Positions 21,820 to 35,812 of a stretch of DNA of 64,000 nt are shown piece after piece; positions within the stretch are counted from its first letter, which is position 1, and each line of letters starts with the position of its first letter. Source of the DNA: Paraglaciecola mesophila (GTDB lineage Bacteria > Pseudomonadota > Gammaproteobacteria > Enterobacterales > Alteromonadaceae); assembly GCF_009906955.1 (NCBI RefSeq), contig NZ_CP047656.1:3223001-3287000 (forward strand), read 5' to 3'. Made by a program: the position numbers and the translations under genes. The notes below the pieces were generated by a model. It worked only from the letters and a program-made list of their open reading frames with translations. It was not told the DNA's origin and searched no databases.

Positions 21820-22173
21820 TTAGAAATCAATGCTGACGATCCCTTGCACTCCTTGACTTGCAGGTAAGCTGTCCTCTGACTCAATGAGGGTGAGTTTGCC
21901 TGTTTTACCATTCACTGCAAATGCGCTGATAACACCTGCTGCTGCATCGAGAGAATATAAAAATCGCTGATTACCAGCGAAGGCCAAATCTAATGGCGCT
22001 CCTGATGTACGCCCTGCTTCACCATTTAACAGTGTCACTCCCCCTAAGCGGTTAAAGGTAAATGAACTTACGCTATCGGACACTGTATTCGAAATATAAG
22101 CAAAACCGTTATCGTGGGTCACAATCCAACATGCAACTGCTTGAGTCGATTCCGCCGTACTAGTAAAGGGCAA
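21820..22173 (-). pseudogene. 3' fragment of a lactonase-type beta-propeller gene
   Basis: Only ~105 recognisable C-terminal residues remain. The blocks AVACWIVTHDNGFAYISNTVSDSVSSF, GAPLDLAFAGNQRFLYSLDAAAGVISAFAV and TLIESEDSLPASQGVQGIV match the last blades of the 6-phosphogluconolactonase/YVTN family, whose members are normally ~350-400 residues. No signal peptide or upstream blades exist, and the frame stops being recognisable ~50-80 bases before the 3' end of tRNA-Thr. This looks like a gene cut by recombination at the tRNA. A product from the ATG at 22173 is unlikely to fold as a propeller. Confidence 0.8.
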
Positions 22174-22226
22174 TTCATTTGTAGAGGTAGGGGCATAAAA
22201 AAGGAAGTTAAAACAAAGAAAGGAAA

Positions 22227-22302
<76 letters not shown>

Positions 22303-22386
22303 ACACTAGATTCCCGCTCTAGGCAGCTATGTGCTAGAGCGAGGCGACATTCTAGTGATTCCACTTTTGTTGTCAACCAAAAGTTA

Positions 22387-23529
22387 TTATTTTATCTGCA
22401 AAAGTCGTTCTGCTTCGCCGTTTAGCGTAGGGAAATAACTTTTGGATAGCCATTTTTGCAACTTCTGCATGGCAGCGCCCAGTTCAGCGTAGTCATTACC
22501 GGTGATATTGATGTGGCCCATCTTGCGTTTAGCGCGTGGAGTTTTCATATAACCGTGTAAATGGGTTCTCGCGACGCTGAGCATATCTTTTGGGGGTAAA
22601 TCACAACCAATCACGTTTAGCATGACGCTTGGGGCTAACACTTGGGTTGAACCTAGTGGTAACTCACAAATTGCGCGTAAATGGTTTTCGAATTGGCAGG
22701 TATCGGCGCCTTGCATACTCCAGTGCCCTGAATTATGCACCCGTGGAGCAATTTCATTCACTAGCAGCGTGTCACCCATCTGGAAGAACTCCACTGCCAA
22801 TACGCCAACGTAATTGAGCTCGGTAACCAAGGCGTTAAAAGCGTGTTCAGCTTGAGCAACTAATGCTGGAGTGATAGCGGGGGCCGGAGCAACGCAAGTG
22901 TGCAACTGGCCTTGATGGTGAAGGTTTTCAACTAGGGGATAAAAAGCCACTTGGCCGTTTTTAGCCCGTGCACCCACTAGTGATACTTCACGCTCAAAGC
23001 TGAGCATTTTTTCAACCACTAAAGGTACTTTCTTTAAATCAAGTTCAGCCAATGCTTGTTGGATGTCCGGCAGTTGTTCTTTGCTAGATAGACGCCATTG
23101 TCCATAGCCATCGTAACCGTTGCGACTGGCCTTGATAATAAGCTTTTCGCCGAGTTGCGCGACTGCTTGCTCAAGCTTTGCGACGTCATCTACAATCATA
23201 TAAGGGCAGTTGGCGATATTAAGTTTGTCTAGTAAGGCTTTTTCTTTGACTCTGTCAGCACCCGCTGAGATGGCTTCAACGCTCGGCATGAGCTTACCGC
23301 TACGATTGACTTGTTCGAGTAAAGGCTCTGGAATATGCTCAAACTCAACAGAAATCGCATCGGCCGCTTCGATAGCGGTTTCAAGGTGAATATCCATTAC
23401 CTTTTTATCTATTGGATTGACCACTTTATGGTTGCTTACATCCACTGCGCGCACTTCGATCCCCAGTGGTGCACCAGATAATGCCATCATTCTGGCCAGT
23501 TGGCCTGAGCCTAAAATCAGTACGTTCAT
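22387..23529 (-). CDS. purK: 5-(carboxyamino)imidazole ribonucleotide synthase PurK
   Basis: This 380-residue ATP-grasp enzyme of purine synthesis converts AIR, bicarbonate and ATP to N5-CAIR. It opens with the family motif [19 protein letters not shown]; the ATP-grasp core includes [15 protein letters not shown] and the metal site [25 protein letters not shown]. The start overlaps the purE stop by 4 bases, and PurE and PurK act in sequence. Confidence 0.97.
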   Translation of the reverse strand: MNVLILGSGQLARMMALSGAPLGIEVRAVDVSNHKVVNPIDKKVMDIHLETAIEAADAISVEFEHIPEPLLEQVNRSGKLMPSVEAISAGADRVKEKALLDKLNIANCPYMIVDDVAKLEQAVAQLGEKLIIKASRNGYDGYGQWRLSSKEQLPDIQQALAELDLKKVPLVVEKMLSFEREVSLVGARAKNGQVAFYPLVENLHHQGQLHTCVAPAPAITPALVAQAEHAFNALVTELNYVGVLAVEFFQMGDTLLVNEIAPRVHNSGHWSMQGADTCQFENHLRAICELPLGSTQVLAPSVMLNVIGCDLPPKDMLSVARTHLHGYMKTPRAKRKMGHINITGNDYAELGAAMQKLQKWLSKSYFPTLNGEAERLLQIK

Positions 23530-24017
23530 TCTGGCAATTCCAGTGCGGGTTGGGCTAACACGTCAGCGGTTTGTTTTTGTCTGAATTGAATAATGGCGTC
23601 GCGTACGTTTTCGTCATGCAAAGCAACCACTTGTGCCGCGAGTAAGCCTGCATTGGCCGCCCCTGCCTCACCTATGGCGAGCGTTCCCACTGCAACGCCT
23701 TTGGGCATTTGTACAATAGAATACAAAGAGTCAACACCGCTAAGCTGGCTAGAGCGTACAGGCACACCAAACACGGGTAGGTGGGTGTGAGCAGCAATCA
23801 TGCCGGGTAAATGGGCTGCGCCACCTGCGCCACCAATGATCACTTGATAACCCTTGTCGGCTGCGGTTTCTGCAAATTCGGTTAACAAGGTAGGGGTGCG
23901 ATGAGCAGATACCACTTGTGCGTGATAACTTACGCCTAAGGCATCTAACATTTTTGCCGCTTGGGCCATGGTGGGCCAATCAGACTTTGAACCCATAACA
24001 ATCGCAACTTGAGGCAT
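23526..24017 (-). CDS. purE: N5-carboxyaminoimidazole ribonucleotide mutase PurE
   Basis: This 163-residue class I PurE converts N5-CAIR to CAIR after PurK. Signatures are [14 protein letters not shown] near the start, [18 protein letters not shown] and [14 protein letters not shown]. The start was set at ATG 24017, because a GGGAG ribosome-binding site lies 5-9 bases upstream (24023-24027) and the family begins [14 protein letters not shown]; the GTG at 24029 would only add MGVK. It is the first gene of purEK. I saw no clear PurR box. Confidence 0.96.
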   Translation of the reverse strand: MPQVAIVMGSKSDWPTMAQAAKMLDALGVSYHAQVVSAHRTPTLLTEFAETAADKGYQVIIGGAGGAAHLPGMIAAHTHLPVFGVPVRSSQLSGVDSLYSIVQMPKGVAVGTLAIGEAGAANAGLLAAQVVALHDENVRDAIIQFRQKQTADVLAQPALELPE

Positions 24018-24231
24018 TTTCACTCCCACTTAACTTCGGTTTTATTTGGTTGCAGCGGACTTGAATTATCAGATGAAATCTCACACTGATAGACAAGATA
24101 TGGCTGACCAGAAAATTTCGGAAACGGATTGTAGCTCAAATCAAACGGCGAGTCCCGCTTGAGCGCAAATTGAGCAGCAATCTGTTGGTTTTTAGTGTTT
24201 TTCTAGCCTGGATGATAGGGCGCTGAAAAAC

Positions 24232-24268
24232 AAAAAATCCGCTGCGGGCGGGCCTGCAGCGGATTTTC
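24232..24268 (-). terminator. rho-independent terminator after rho
   Basis: The 12-bp stem AAAATCCGCTGC / GCAGCGGATTTT (24234-24245 with 24256-24267) surrounds a GC-rich 10-base loop. On the minus strand it is followed by Ts and ends rho 24 bases downstream of its stop. Confidence 0.9.
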
Positions 24269-24291
24269 AATATCATTGACTTGCTGTAATG

Positions 24292-25557
24292 CTAGCTTTT
24301 TTGCTTACGCATCGCAGTGAAGAATTCGTCATTGGTTTTGGTCATTGCCAATTTACCGATTAAGAACTCAATCGCATCAATTTCTGACATTTCATGCACG
24401 ATTTTACGCAAGATCCACATCTTTTGTAATTCGTCTTGGCTGGTCAGTAATTCTTCACGGCGAGTACCAGAGCGGTTGTAATCAATCGCAGGGAATACAC
24501 GCTTTTCGGCAATTTTGCGGTTAAGATGTAATTCCATGTTACCTGTACCTTTAAACTCTTCATAGATAACTTCATCCATTTTAGAGCCGGTATCGATAAG
24601 TGCGGTTGCGATAATGGTTAAGCTGCCGCCTTCTTCGATGTTACGGGCTGCACCAAAGAAACGCTTAGGCTTATGCAATGCATTGGCGTCAACACCACCG
24701 GTAAGCACTTTACCTGATGAGGGGATCACTGTGTTGTATGCGCGGGCTAAACGGGTAATTGAATCAAGTAAGATGACCACGTCTTTCTTGTGTTCAACCA
24801 AGCGCTTGGCCTTTTCAATCACCATTTCAGCCACTTGTACGTGACGACTCGCTGGCTCATCGAAGGTAGAAGCAACCACTTCACCTTGTACTAAGCGCTG
24901 CATTTCGGTTACTTCTTCAGGACGCTCATCAATCAATAATACCATGAGCAAACATTCTGGATGGTTTGCAGCGATAGATTGAGCAATGTTCTGTAATAAA
25001 AGGGTTTTACCGGCTTTAGGCGGTGCAACAATAAGTCCACGCTGCCCACGGCCGATTGGTGAAGCTAAATCAAGCACACGAGCCGTAATGTCTTCGGTAC
25101 TTCCGTTGCCTCGTTCCATCACTAAACGTTCATTAGCGTGTAATGGCGTTAAGTTTTCGAATAAAATTTTATTACGGGAATTTTCAGGGCGGTCGAAGTT
25201 AACTTCGCTAATTTTCAACAGGGCGAAGTAACGCTCGCTGTCTTTTGGTGGGCGAATTTTACCTGCAATGGTATCGCCTGTGCGCAAGTTAAAGCGACGG
25301 ATCTGACTAGGAGATACATAGATATCGTCCGGGCCCGCCAAGTATGATGCGTCGTTAGAACGCAAGAAACCAAAGCCGTCTTGAAGTATTTCTAGGACGC
25401 CGTTACCAAAAATGTCTTCACCACTTTTGGCGTGGGTTTTCAAAATTGAAAATATAATGTCTTGCTTACGAGCGCGAGCCATGTTTTCTAGGCCCATTTT
25501 CTCGGCCAGTCCAACCAGCTCACTGATGGGTTTGTTCTTGAGTTCCGTTAGGTTCAT
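24292..25557 (-). CDS. rho: transcription termination factor Rho
   Basis: This 421-residue protein is nearly collinear with E. coli Rho. The N-terminal RNA-binding domain has [12 protein letters not shown] and [16 protein letters not shown]. The RecA-type ATPase has Walker A APPKAGKT and Walker [17 protein letters not shown], with the Q-loop/R-loop region [20 protein letters not shown]. The start was placed at ATG 25557 because the protein then begins [15 protein letters not shown] like its homologues; upstream in-frame ATGs at 25575 and 25593 would add up to 12 residues not seen in the family, and none of the three has a good Shine-Dalgarno. It lies between trxA and purEK on the same strand. 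Confidence 0.98.
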   Translation of the reverse strand: MNLTELKNKPISELVGLAEKMGLENMARARKQDIIFSILKTHAKSGEDIFGNGVLEILQDGFGFLRSNDASYLAGPDDIYVSPSQIRRFNLRTGDTIAGKIRPPKDSERYFALLKISEVNFDRPENSRNKILFENLTPLHANERLVMERGNGSTEDITARVLDLASPIGRGQRGLIVAPPKAGKTLLLQNIAQSIAANHPECLLMVLLIDERPEEVTEMQRLVQGEVVASTFDEPASRHVQVAEMVIEKAKRLVEHKKDVVILLDSITRLARAYNTVIPSSGKVLTGGVDANALHKPKRFFGAARNIEEGGSLTIIATALIDTGSKMDEVIYEEFKGTGNMELHLNRKIAEKRVFPAIDYNRSGTRREELLTSQDELQKMWILRKIVHEMSEIDAIEFLIGKLAMTKTNDEFFTAMRKQKS

Positions 25558-25768
25558 ATTGGTGGGTCTTTTCATGCTTGAAAGTTTTGCCATATCAGCA
25601 AAAATTGATTGAATGGTTCAAAGGTATTTACTTATTAAAATCTCTGATTGGTGCGAAAGTATAGGTCTGTTCAGGTGAGAACAATGAAAAGTTAGCACCA
25701 AAATGAGAGTACGTCTAGTGAAAATAAAGGTTTAAATGGTATTAGATTGCCTAAAGTGTATACAGGAA

Positions 25769-25797
25769 ATAAAAAAGCCCGATTTTATCGGGCTTAA
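25769..25797 (-). terminator. rho-independent terminator after trxA
   Basis: AAGCCCGAT / ATCGGGCTT (25775-25783 with 25787-25795), 3-base loop, followed on the minus strand by six Ts. It begins 16 bases past the trxA stop. Confidence 0.92.
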
Positions 25798-25812
25798 TTT
25801 TATTGCGCGTAC

Positions 25813-26139
25813 TTAGATGTTTTCGTTCAAAAACTCTTCTAATTGGCTTTTAGACAGCGCGCCGACTTTAGTTGCAGCTACATTTCCACCTTTAAATAAG
25901 AGCAAAGTAGGGATGCCACGAATACCATACTTAGGTGGTGTTTCGTTATTTTCATCGACATTCAGCTTGCCAACTGTTAACTTGCCGTCGAATTCGTCAG
26001 CAATTTCATGCAATATTGGCGCAATCATCTTACACGGACCGCACCATTCCGCCCAGAAGTCAACTAGTACAGGACCAGTAGCATTGATAACATCTGCCTC
26101 GAAACTATCGTCCGATAACTGGATAATTTTGTCGCTCAT
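25813..26139 (-). CDS. trxA: thioredoxin 1 (TrxA)
   Basis: This 108-residue thioredoxin has the active site WCGPCK (C33, C36) and the cis-proline segment [12 protein letters not shown]. It is the cytoplasmic disulfide reductant for ribonucleotide reductase and other enzymes. The start is ATG 26139, with GGAGA at 26145-26149 upstream; an in-frame ATG at 26154 would add only MTEKR and has no ribosome-binding site. It is divergent from rhlB and upstream of rho on the same strand, as in E. coli. Confidence 0.98.
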   Translation of the reverse strand: MSDKIIQLSDDSFEADVINATGPVLVDFWAEWCGPCKMIAPILHEIADEFDGKLTVGKLNVDENNETPPKYGIRGIPTLLLFKGGNVAATKVGALSKSQLEEFLNENI

Positions 26140-26240
26140 TCTTTTCTCCGTCATTAGTTCTAGCGCCGATATAATTCAGCGTGATCGTGATTGTTATATA
26201 GAAACTGTTTTTTAATGCAAGCACTGATAAGCTATAAGCT

Positions 26241-27506
26241 ATGCAAACAACTCATTTAACCGAAACACATTTCGCGGACTTGCCCATTAATGAGCAAGTC
26301 GTTAAGGCGTTATCCGCCGCAAACTTTAGTCACTGCACACCCATTCAAGCGTTAAGCTTGCCCCCTCTATTAGAAGGGAATGACATAGCAGGTCAAGCGC
26401 AAACTGGAACCGGTAAAACTATCGCGTTCTTGGTGGCAACTTTTCACTACTTGCTAAGTAATCCGCAGCCCACTAAAAAACAACCAAGAGCCATTATTAT
26501 GGCGCCAACCAGAGAGTTGGCCGTTCAGATCTTTAACGATGCTGAACTGCTAAGTCAACACACTGGTTTGTCTCTCGGTTTGATTTATGGGGGCGAGGGT
26601 TATCAAAGTCAACGGGAAAAGCTGGAAGAAGGTGTAGATATTATTATCGGCACTACCGGTCGTATCATTGACTACTACAAACAGAACATCTTTTCATTGG
26701 CTGGCATTCAAGTCGCAGTGCTTGATGAAGCTGATCGCATGTTCGACTTGGGCTTCATTAAAGATATTCGATATCTTTTCAATCGTATGCCTAAGCCAGC
26801 AGAGCGGTTGAGCATGCTGTTCTCAGCGACCTTGTCTTATCGAGTACAAGAGCTTGCCTATGAGCATATGAACAACCCTACGCACGTGCAAGTAGAACCT
26901 GAGCGCAAAACCGGCACACGGATCAAAGAAGAGCTATTTTACCCTTCTGATGAAGATAAAATGGCCCTGTTGCTTAGTTTGATGGAAGAAGAGTGGCCAG
27001 ATAAAGCTATTGTTTTTGCCAACACTAAGCATAGCTGCGAAAAAGTCGCCGATTGGCTCCAAGCCGACGGTCATCGAGTGGGCCTGTTAAGTGGTGATGT
27101 ACCGCAAAACAAACGTTTAAAAATTCTTGAAGATTTTACCTCAGGTAAGTTAGACATACTGGTGGCAACTGATGTTGCTGCGCGTGGGTTGCACATTCCT
27201 ATGGTAAGTCACGTTTTTAACTACGACTTACCAGACGACGCTGAAGATTATGTGCACCGTATTGGTCGTACCGGACGTGCAGGGCAAAGTGGTAGCTCTA
27301 TTAGCTTTGCGTGCGAACGTTATGCGTTAAATTTGCCAGCGATCGAAACCTACATTGAGCATGCTATTCCGGTAACCGAATACCATGCTGATGCCTTGAT
27401 ACGTGATGTTACGCCACCTAAGCCTCGCCATAAAAAGCGCATGCAAAACGGCCGTAATCCACAAAAGCGTCACTCTTCAGGCTCGCGTAACCGTAGGAAG
27501 CCATGA
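26241..27506 (+). CDS. rhlB: ATP-dependent RNA helicase RhlB
   Basis: This 421-residue DEAD-box helicase has, in order: Q motif [14 protein letters not shown], Walker [32 protein letters not shown] in LFSATLSYR, and the C-terminal motifs [10 protein letters not shown] and [11 protein letters not shown] basic tail ([17 protein letters not shown]) probably binds RNA. The close match to E. coli RhlB, the degradosome helicase, and the position divergent from trxA and upstream of gppA make the call secure. Confidence 0.96.
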   Translation: MQTTHLTETHFADLPINEQVVKALSAANFSHCTPIQALSLPPLLEGNDIAGQAQTGTGKTIAFLVATFHYLLSNPQPTKKQPRAIIMAPTRELAVQIFNDAELLSQHTGLSLGLIYGGEGYQSQREKLEEGVDIIIGTTGRIIDYYKQNIFSLAGIQVAVLDEADRMFDLGFIKDIRYLFNRMPKPAERLSMLFSATLSYRVQELAYEHMNNPTHVQVEPERKTGTRIKEELFYPSDEDKMALLLSLMEEEWPDKAIVFANTKHSCEKVADWLQADGHRVGLLSGDVPQNKRLKILEDFTSGKLDILVATDVAARGLHIPMVSHVFNYDLPDDAEDYVHRIGRTGRAGQSGSSISFACERYALNLPAIETYIEHAIPVTEYHADALIRDVTPPKPRHKKRMQNGRNPQKRHSSGSRNRRKP

Positions 27507-29014
27507 TTACATCTACCCGTTTGTCGCAAAGTCACCCTGAAGAGCTGTATGCAGCCGTTGATTTAGGTTCGAATAGTTTTCACTTGGTGATCGTTCGTGT
27601 GGTAGCGGGTAGTGTACAAATCATTGGTAAGGTAAAGCAGAAAGTCCGTTTAGCTGCAGGGCTAGACGAAAACTTAATGCTTGACGAAGACAGTTTAGAG
27701 CGCGGCTGGCGCTGCCTTGAAACGTTTGCAGAACGACTGCAAGATATACCCCGCGATAATATCCGTGTGGTGGCAACTGCCACGTTACGATTAGCCAAAA
27801 ATGCCGATGTATTTACCCAAAAAGCCCAACAAATTCTTGATCATGAACTAAGCGTTATTAGTGGTGAAGAGGAAGCTAGGCAAATTTATTTGGGAGTCGC
27901 TTACACATCAGCCAATCAAGGTAATTCTTTGGTTATCGATATCGGTGGTGCCAGCACAGAAATCATCATCGGTAACGATATGACGCCTATCCACCTTGTT
28001 AGCCTCAATATGGGCTGCGTGACGTTTAAAGAGCGTTACTTTGTGGGTGATGTGCTGAGTAAAGAAAACTTTGCCGCCGCAGTGGGGGCAGCAAAAGCCA
28101 TGGTTGATGCTGTGGCTGATAAGTTCGTCTGTTTTGACTGGCAGCAATGCCTAGGCGCATCTGGCACACCTCAGGCCATCACGGAAATTCTGGTCGCTCA
28201 AGGGATCAGTGATGCCATACGGCTCGACTACTTATACAACTTGCGTCAGCAATGTATTGATTGTGCCACGTTGGATAACCTGATCATTGACGGCTTAGAA
28301 GAGTCCAGACGGGTTATTTTCCCCAGCGGGCTGGCTATTCTTATTGCTTTATTCGAGTCTCTGTCTATTCGCGATATGCAAATATCAGGGGGCGCACTTC
28401 GTGAAGGGCTTATCTATGGCATGCTGGAAAACATACAGCAAAATGATCGCCGTATGCAGACAATCAAGCAGCATATACAACATTTTCATATCGATTCAGA
28501 GCAAGCTGAGCGGGTTACTAATGTTGCCTTGACGCTGTTTAAGCAGCTGAGTGAACAAACCGACGTTGACGGTATAGATGGCGAAGCCATGCTGGTAGCG
28601 GCAGCTATGTTGCACGAAACGGGCTTACACATCGAATATAAATTACATCATAAACACGGTGCCTATATTTTAGGGCATGTGCCTATGGTGGGATACACCA
28701 ATTTACAGCGTGATGGGATAAAAACACTGGTGCTGAATCACCGTCAGCAAATCTCCCCTGAAGTGTTCGAACAAAACCATAATGAAACGCGCGGCATTAT
28801 GCGCAGCCTTGTGAGAGTGTTACGCTTGGCGTGTATTTTGTCGATACGACGCAAAGACAACTTGTTACCTGAGCTTAAATTAGAAGTTAAGGAAGACGAG
28901 TGGCACCTTATTTTCCCAGAGGGTTGGCTTAAAGCTCATCCGCTCATAGATGCAGAGCTGGCGAATGAAAAGTGGCAACAGCATAAAATGGGTTGGCACC
29001 TAACCTGCGATTAG
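27503..29014 (+). CDS. gppA: guanosine pentaphosphate phosphohydrolase / exopolyphosphatase
   Basis: This 503-residue member of the Ppx/GppA family overlaps the rhlB stop by 4 bases. The N-terminal actin-like ATPase fold shows [17 protein letters not shown] and [14 protein letters not shown]. The C-terminal half has HD-like helices with [27 protein letters not shown]. Ppx/GppA enzymes convert pppGpp to ppGpp and degrade polyphosphate. The rhlB-gppA context favours GppA over Ppx; no ppk gene is nearby. Confidence 0.93.
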   Translation: MITSTRLSQSHPEELYAAVDLGSNSFHLVIVRVVAGSVQIIGKVKQKVRLAAGLDENLMLDEDSLERGWRCLETFAERLQDIPRDNIRVVATATLRLAKNADVFTQKAQQILDHELSVISGEEEARQIYLGVAYTSANQGNSLVIDIGGASTEIIIGNDMTPIHLVSLNMGCVTFKERYFVGDVLSKENFAAAVGAAKAMVDAVADKFVCFDWQQCLGASGTPQAITEILVAQGISDAIRLDYLYNLRQQCIDCATLDNLIIDGLEESRRVIFPSGLAILIALFESLSIRDMQISGGALREGLIYGMLENIQQNDRRMQTIKQHIQHFHIDSEQAERVTNVALTLFKQLSEQTDVDGIDGEAMLVAAAMLHETGLHIEYKLHHKHGAYILGHVPMVGYTNLQRDGIKTLVLNHRQQISPEVFEQNHNETRGIMRSLVRVLRLACILSIRRKDNLLPELKLEVKEDEWHLIFPEGWLKAHPLIDAELANEKWQQHKMGWHLTCD

Positions 29015-29095
29015 GCTTTTTAGGGCGCTTTTCACGCCATTAGAAGCAAAAACGCTGACCACTTTGCCAGCGCTATGTTTCAGTAACTACCGACG

Positions 29096-32042
<2,947 letters not shown>

Positions 32043-32048
32043 GATTGC

Positions 32049-32837
32049 TTAGCTCAACGCCAATAAACGCTGGGAATTGCGTTTGCTGTACGAGGAAAGG
32101 GATTCAATCGACGTATTCATCAGTTCGCTAAGTGTTTTAGCAATAACAGGTAAATAACAAGGTTCATTTTGCTTAACCCCAGGCACCTTGTCACTGCCAA
32201 GTTTCTTCGGTTTTAAATAAGGAGCGTCAGTTTCAAGGATCAACCGATCTAAAGGAAGCCGCTTCACCGCTTCTCTTAAATCTTGGCCGCGTTTTTCGTC
32301 TGTTACCCAGCCAGTAATGCCGACATAACATCCTAGGTCTAGATAGGCCTGCATTTGTTGTGTATTGCCAGTAAAACAGTGAACGAGAGCGCCGTTTAGC
32401 TGGTGATGGTATTTTTGCAGTAATTTATACTGAGCGTCGAATGCGTCGCGCTCATGCAAAAAAACCGGTAGGCCGGTTTCACAAGCGATAACAAGTTGGG
32501 CCTCAAATACAGCTAACTGCTTATCACGGGGTGAAAAATCTCGATTGAAGTCTAAACCACATTCACCAATCGCTATTACCTGAGGCTGCTTACTGAGGGC
32601 GGTAATTTGCTCGCGGTAATCGCTTGCGACGTGCTGTGCATAGTGAGGATGAATGCCTGCAGTGCTAAAAACGTGTTCAGGATACGCATGAGCAAGTTTC
32701 GCGGCTTGATGACTGATAGTGACATCTGTACCTGTTAGCATCATTTGCGTTACGCCCGCCTCGACAGCGCGCGTTAGCATTGGCAAAAATTCGCCTTCAT
32801 CACTCGGTACGTTTACACCAACATCAAACCACTGCAT
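32049..32837 (-). CDS. tatD: TatD family metal-dependent DNase
   Basis: This 262-residue amidohydrolase-fold nuclease resembles E. coli TatD throughout. It begins MQWFDVGVNVPSD (the FDIGVNL start of TatD, without the HxH of YcfH-type proteins), then has STAGIHPHY, AIGECGLDFNRDFS, ALVHCFTG and LETDAPYLKP with metal ligands. Despite its name it is not part of the Tat translocase; it acts in DNA repair or degradation. It lies 1 base from the preceding small gene and downstream of tatABC. Confidence 0.94.
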   Translation of the reverse strand: MQWFDVGVNVPSDEGEFLPMLTRAVEAGVTQMMLTGTDVTISHQAAKLAHAYPEHVFSTAGIHPHYAQHVASDYREQITALSKQPQVIAIGECGLDFNRDFSPRDKQLAVFEAQLVIACETGLPVFLHERDAFDAQYKLLQKYHHQLNGALVHCFTGNTQQMQAYLDLGCYVGITGWVTDEKRGQDLREAVKRLPLDRLILETDAPYLKPKKLGSDKVPGVKQNEPCYLPVIAKTLSELMNTSIESLSSYSKRNSQRLLALS

Positions 32838-32838
32838 G

Positions 32839-33384
32839 CTATTGGGACCGCTTCACTCTAATTCGCTTATTGCTAGATTCTTTGCCTAAAAAGTATGAGC
32901 CTAGTGCGCCCTCTTCAACATAAACCTCTTGGCCCGGCTTTAATCTTAACGTTGTGCTGTTGGTTTGACGCCATACTTGGCCTGATTCCAAGGTTACAAT
33001 TAGTTTTCCATATGGATTTTTCTGAACAGCGCTAACCAAGGAGGTGATTTTTTCGACTTTATCTTGGGGTTCAATTACCTTAGCTAAACCAAAATTCTTC
33101 ACCTGACTTTCACGTGTTACTGTGCTTGCGGCTGAATCTGCTGAAGAGGTCGACTGTGTCTTGGATGCAGTATCTGCTATCGGTTTTGCTGGAGGAGATG
33201 AATTGCCGGTTTGACTGGTTATCTGATGCTTCTCGCTTGGTAGTGTCAGCGTGTCGTAACATGCAAGGCGCGCAGTGTTGTTAGCTTTTGTGCGACAGGC
33301 CTGCATTTCGCTGATTAAATCTTGCGCGTGAGCAACTGAGGCACCGCTAATAACGATACCAAGACCGATAATTAAATGTTTCAT
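32839..33384 (-). CDS. small periplasmic protein of unknown function
   Basis: This 181-residue protein has a cleavable signal peptide ([20 protein letters not shown]). The next segment, [20 protein letters not shown], with two Cys, resembles the 'C-x3-N-x2-ARLACYD' N-terminal motif of several periplasmic proteins, including VasI-like ones. After it come a Ser/Thr-rich linker (~50-100) and a small SH3-like beta domain ([34 protein letters not shown]). It overlaps the tatC stop by 4 bases. I infer a periplasmic role but no specific function. Confidence 0.75.
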   Translation of the reverse strand: MKHLIIGLGIVISGASVAHAQDLISEMQACRTKANNTARLACYDTLTLPSEKHQITSQTGNSSPPAKPIADTASKTQSTSSADSAASTVTRESQVKNFGLAKVIEPQDKVEKITSLVSAVQKNPYGKLIVTLESGQVWRQTNSTTLRLKPGQEVYVEEGALGSYFLGKESSNKRIRVKRSQ

Positions 33385-34145
33385 GATTGTTCCTGCTCTT
33401 TCTCTTTTTGCTCGTCTTGGTCAGAATCTACCGAGCGTTTGGCATACATGCTGCCGACTAATATACCCACTTCGAATAATATCCACATTGGTATCGCGAG
33501 CAATGTTTGCGAGATGATATCGGGGGGCGTCAACAACATGCCTAGCGTGAAAACACCGACAATGACATAAGGTCGTTTGGCCCGTAATGAATCAGGGGTG
33601 CTGACACCTGTCCAGCACATCAGCACAATCGCAACAGGGATTTCAAACGACAAGCCAAAGGCAAAAAATATCTTTAGAACGAAATCTAAATAACTGCTGA
33701 TATCGGTATTGATCGTGACGCCTTCTGGCGCAACGCCAGTGAAAAAGGCGAATGCCAGAGGAAATACCACGTAGTACGCGAATGCCATGCCTGAATAGAA
33801 TAGCAAAGTACTTGAAAACAGTAGCGGTGCCACTAAGCGCTTTTCGTTGCGATACAAACCTGGCGCGATAAACGCCCACACTTGGTAAAGCACAACGGGA
33901 ATAGCGATAAAGAAGGACAGCACTAAGGTCAATTTAAACGGTGCAAAAAAGGGTGATGCAACGTCTGTGGCAATCATTTCTGCTTGATCGGGAAGGGTTT
34001 CTAATAACGGGGTAGCAAGCCAATGGTATAAGTCTTGGGCAAAATAAACCAAGCAAAGAAACACCACAAACACACTAAGTACCGCTTTTAATACTCTGCC
34101 ACGTAATTCAATTAGGTGGGCAATTAAGCTATTAGGATCTGACAT
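33381..34145 (-). CDS. tatC: Sec-independent translocase protein TatC
   Basis: This 254-residue protein has six transmembrane helices and the signature [16 protein letters not shown] at the N-terminus, [34 protein letters not shown] and [16 protein letters not shown]. It is the twin-arginine signal receptor core of the Tat translocase. The tail is a charged [15 protein letters not shown]. The gene follows tatB by 6 bases. Confidence 0.98.
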   Translation of the reverse strand: MSDPNSLIAHLIELRGRVLKAVLSVFVVFLCLVYFAQDLYHWLATPLLETLPDQAEMIATDVASPFFAPFKLTLVLSFFIAIPVVLYQVWAFIAPGLYRNEKRLVAPLLFSSTLLFYSGMAFAYYVVFPLAFAFFTGVAPEGVTINTDISSYLDFVLKIFFAFGLSFEIPVAIVLMCWTGVSTPDSLRAKRPYVIVGVFTLGMLLTPPDIISQTLLAIPMWILFEVGILVGSMYAKRSVDSDQDEQKEKEQEQS

Positions 34146-34151
34146 CCGTGA

Positions 34152-34451
34152 CTACTTTTTTTCGTATGGTTTTTGAACAGACTTCGCTGCGTCTCGCAGT
34201 TCATCTACGGATTTTTGCAGCTCTGGAGATAAGTTTTCTAGACCTTGCTGCTCAGCTTTTTTTAAGTTTTCGTGCAGTTCGTGAATTTTAAACTGTTGTT
34301 CCACTTCTTGCCGAAAACCTGTCGCCATGCTTTTCACACTGCGAACCGTGCGCATGGTCGAACGAATTGCTCCGGGCAGCCGCTCGGGGCCAAGCACGAG
34401 TAAGGCAACGACACCTATGACTAATAATTCTAAAAAGCCGATATCAAACAT
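34152..34451 (-). CDS. tatB: Sec-independent translocase protein TatB
   Basis: This 99-residue protein has one N-terminal transmembrane helix ([27 protein letters not shown]) and a long amphipathic/coiled region. The GPERLP turn after the helix separates TatB from TatA. It docks substrates to TatC. It lies 14 bases downstream of tatA. Confidence 0.97.
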   Translation of the reverse strand: MFDIGFLELLVIGVVALLVLGPERLPGAIRSTMRTVRSVKSMATGFRQEVEQQFKIHELHENLKKAEQQGLENLSPELQKSVDELRDAAKSVQKPYEKK

Positions 34452-34465
34452 GGGTAATGCTCGCG

Positions 34466-34720
34466 TTACTCACTCTTGGCCTTAGTCTCTGATTCACTTT
34501 TGACATTCTGTTGCACAGTTTGCTCTTGGTTTTTGCTGTTATCTTCGACTTTTTCATCCGCTTTAAAATCCGCATCTTTGTCATCATCTGAAACAGCTTT
34601 CTTAAATCCCTTTACCGCCGAGCCCAAGTCTCCGCCCATATTACGAAGTTTTTTAGTGCCAAAAAGTAAAACAACGATCACTAAAATAATGATTAACTGC
34701 ATTGGGCTAATACCGAACAT
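34466..34720 (-). CDS. tatA: Sec-independent translocase protein TatA
   Basis: This 84-residue protein has an N-terminal helix ([22 protein letters not shown]), the FGTKKL hinge, an amphipathic helix [17 protein letters not shown] and an acidic/Lys tail. It oligomerises to form the Tat pore. It is first in tatABC. The usual upstream neighbour ubiB is separated from it here by a gene on the opposite strand. Confidence 0.97.
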   Translation of the reverse strand: MFGISPMQLIIILVIVVLLFGTKKLRNMGGDLGSAVKGFKKAVSDDDKDADFKADEKVEDNSKNQEQTVQQNVKSESETKAKSE

Positions 34721-34839
34721 AACACACTCCTATTAAATGTTTGGACCCATTATACGTAGCAAATTAAAAAGGTCACTGGATTTGATTAAGCAAACATTTC
34801 AATGCACAGTAATAGTGACTAAAAACAGGGAGTGCGGTA

Positions 34840-35781
34840 TTGAAAATAAAATGCGTTTTTTTGCTATTGCTGCTAAGTGCATTCCACTGTCAAGGGCAGG
34901 AAAACGAGCAGGAGCAACCTTCTGAGCAAGATAGGCCCTATCCTTGGTTAGATGATATGCATAAAAATATCGCACAATCTGTGCAAGACACTGCGATATG
35001 GTTTGATGATTTCTTTTTTTTAGATGGCGTCATGCATCAAGAGGTGGCTCAAGCAGAAGCGCGTATTCGCCTTGGTTGGGAGCCCCGCAGTCGTGAATTA
35101 AATCAATTTCAAAACCGTTTTCGTGTTCGGGTACGGTTACCTAACCTTAAAAACCGCTTAGATGTGGTGCTTTCAGATTATGATGACGAAACGGACCTGG
35201 GCAATGAGCGCTTAGGGCGTGACGAAAGCTTTGGTGATAAAGATCGGATTAACTTGGCACTTCGTTGGCGCTCAAGGCCCAATAGTGGGTTCTCGCATCG
35301 TATTGGCTTAGGACGAGGCTTACAAACCTTCGTAAAAAGTCGTTATCGAAACCATTTTTCAATGACGGCTGACGCACTACTGCGCATCGAAGGATCGATT
35401 TACTACTACAGCGATGACGGCTTCGGTAGTCACTTTTCGACAAAATTTGATTACAGCGCCAATGCTGACACCTTATACCGTTTCGATAATAACTTTTATT
35501 ATCGGGATCGAACCAAAGACTGGTTATGGCGCCATAGTTGGCAGAGCCTGCATCAGTTTGATCGAAAAACTGCCATTATTAGTGGCTACTATATTGAAGG
35601 CTTGAGCCGGCCTAATTATCAGTTAAATGAACACTATGTGAGTATGCGCTGGCGGCAAAATGCCCTTCGAGAGTGGCTTTTCTATGAAGTAGAGCCTTTT
35701 ATTTTATGGCGTAGAGACGAGCATTTCTCACCTTCCTATGGTTTAGCCTTACGCGTGGAAGGATTTTTTGGACACACCTAA
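34840..35781 (+). CDS. putative outer-membrane beta-barrel protein
   Basis: I do not recognise the family of this 313-residue protein. A TTG start at 34840 with GGGAG at 34828-34832 gives a clear signal peptide, MKIKCVFLLLLLSAFHCQGQ. The mature part is rich in aromatic and Arg residues in alternating patterns typical of beta-strands (RFRVRVRLPNLKNRLDVVLSDY, YEVEPFILWRRDEHFSPSYGLALRVEGFF), suggesting an outer-membrane barrel. It lies on the + strand between ubiB and tatA, which are both on the - strand, so it interrupts the usual ubi-tat order. Confidence 0.72.
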   Translation: MKIKCVFLLLLLSAFHCQGQENEQEQPSEQDRPYPWLDDMHKNIAQSVQDTAIWFDDFFFLDGVMHQEVAQAEARIRLGWEPRSRELNQFQNRFRVRVRLPNLKNRLDVVLSDYDDETDLGNERLGRDESFGDKDRINLALRWRSRPNSGFSHRIGLGRGLQTFVKSRYRNHFSMTADALLRIEGSIYYYSDDGFGSHFSTKFDYSANADTLYRFDNNFYYRDRTKDWLWRHSWQSLHQFDRKTAIISGYYIEGLSRPNYQLNEHYVSMRWRQNALREWLFYEVEPFILWRRDEHFSPSYGLALRVEGFFGHT

Positions 35782-35785
35782 ACTG

Positions 35786-35807
35786 GGCGCACCTAGATAG
35801 GTGCGCC
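35786..35807. terminator. hairpin between convergent genes (OMP-like and ubiB)
   Basis: GGCGCACCT / AGGTGCGCC with an AGAT loop, a perfect 9-bp stem in the 31 bases between the two stop codons. T-runs are weak on both sides, so termination is likely but unproven. Confidence 0.6.
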
Positions 35808-35812
35808 AAGAT

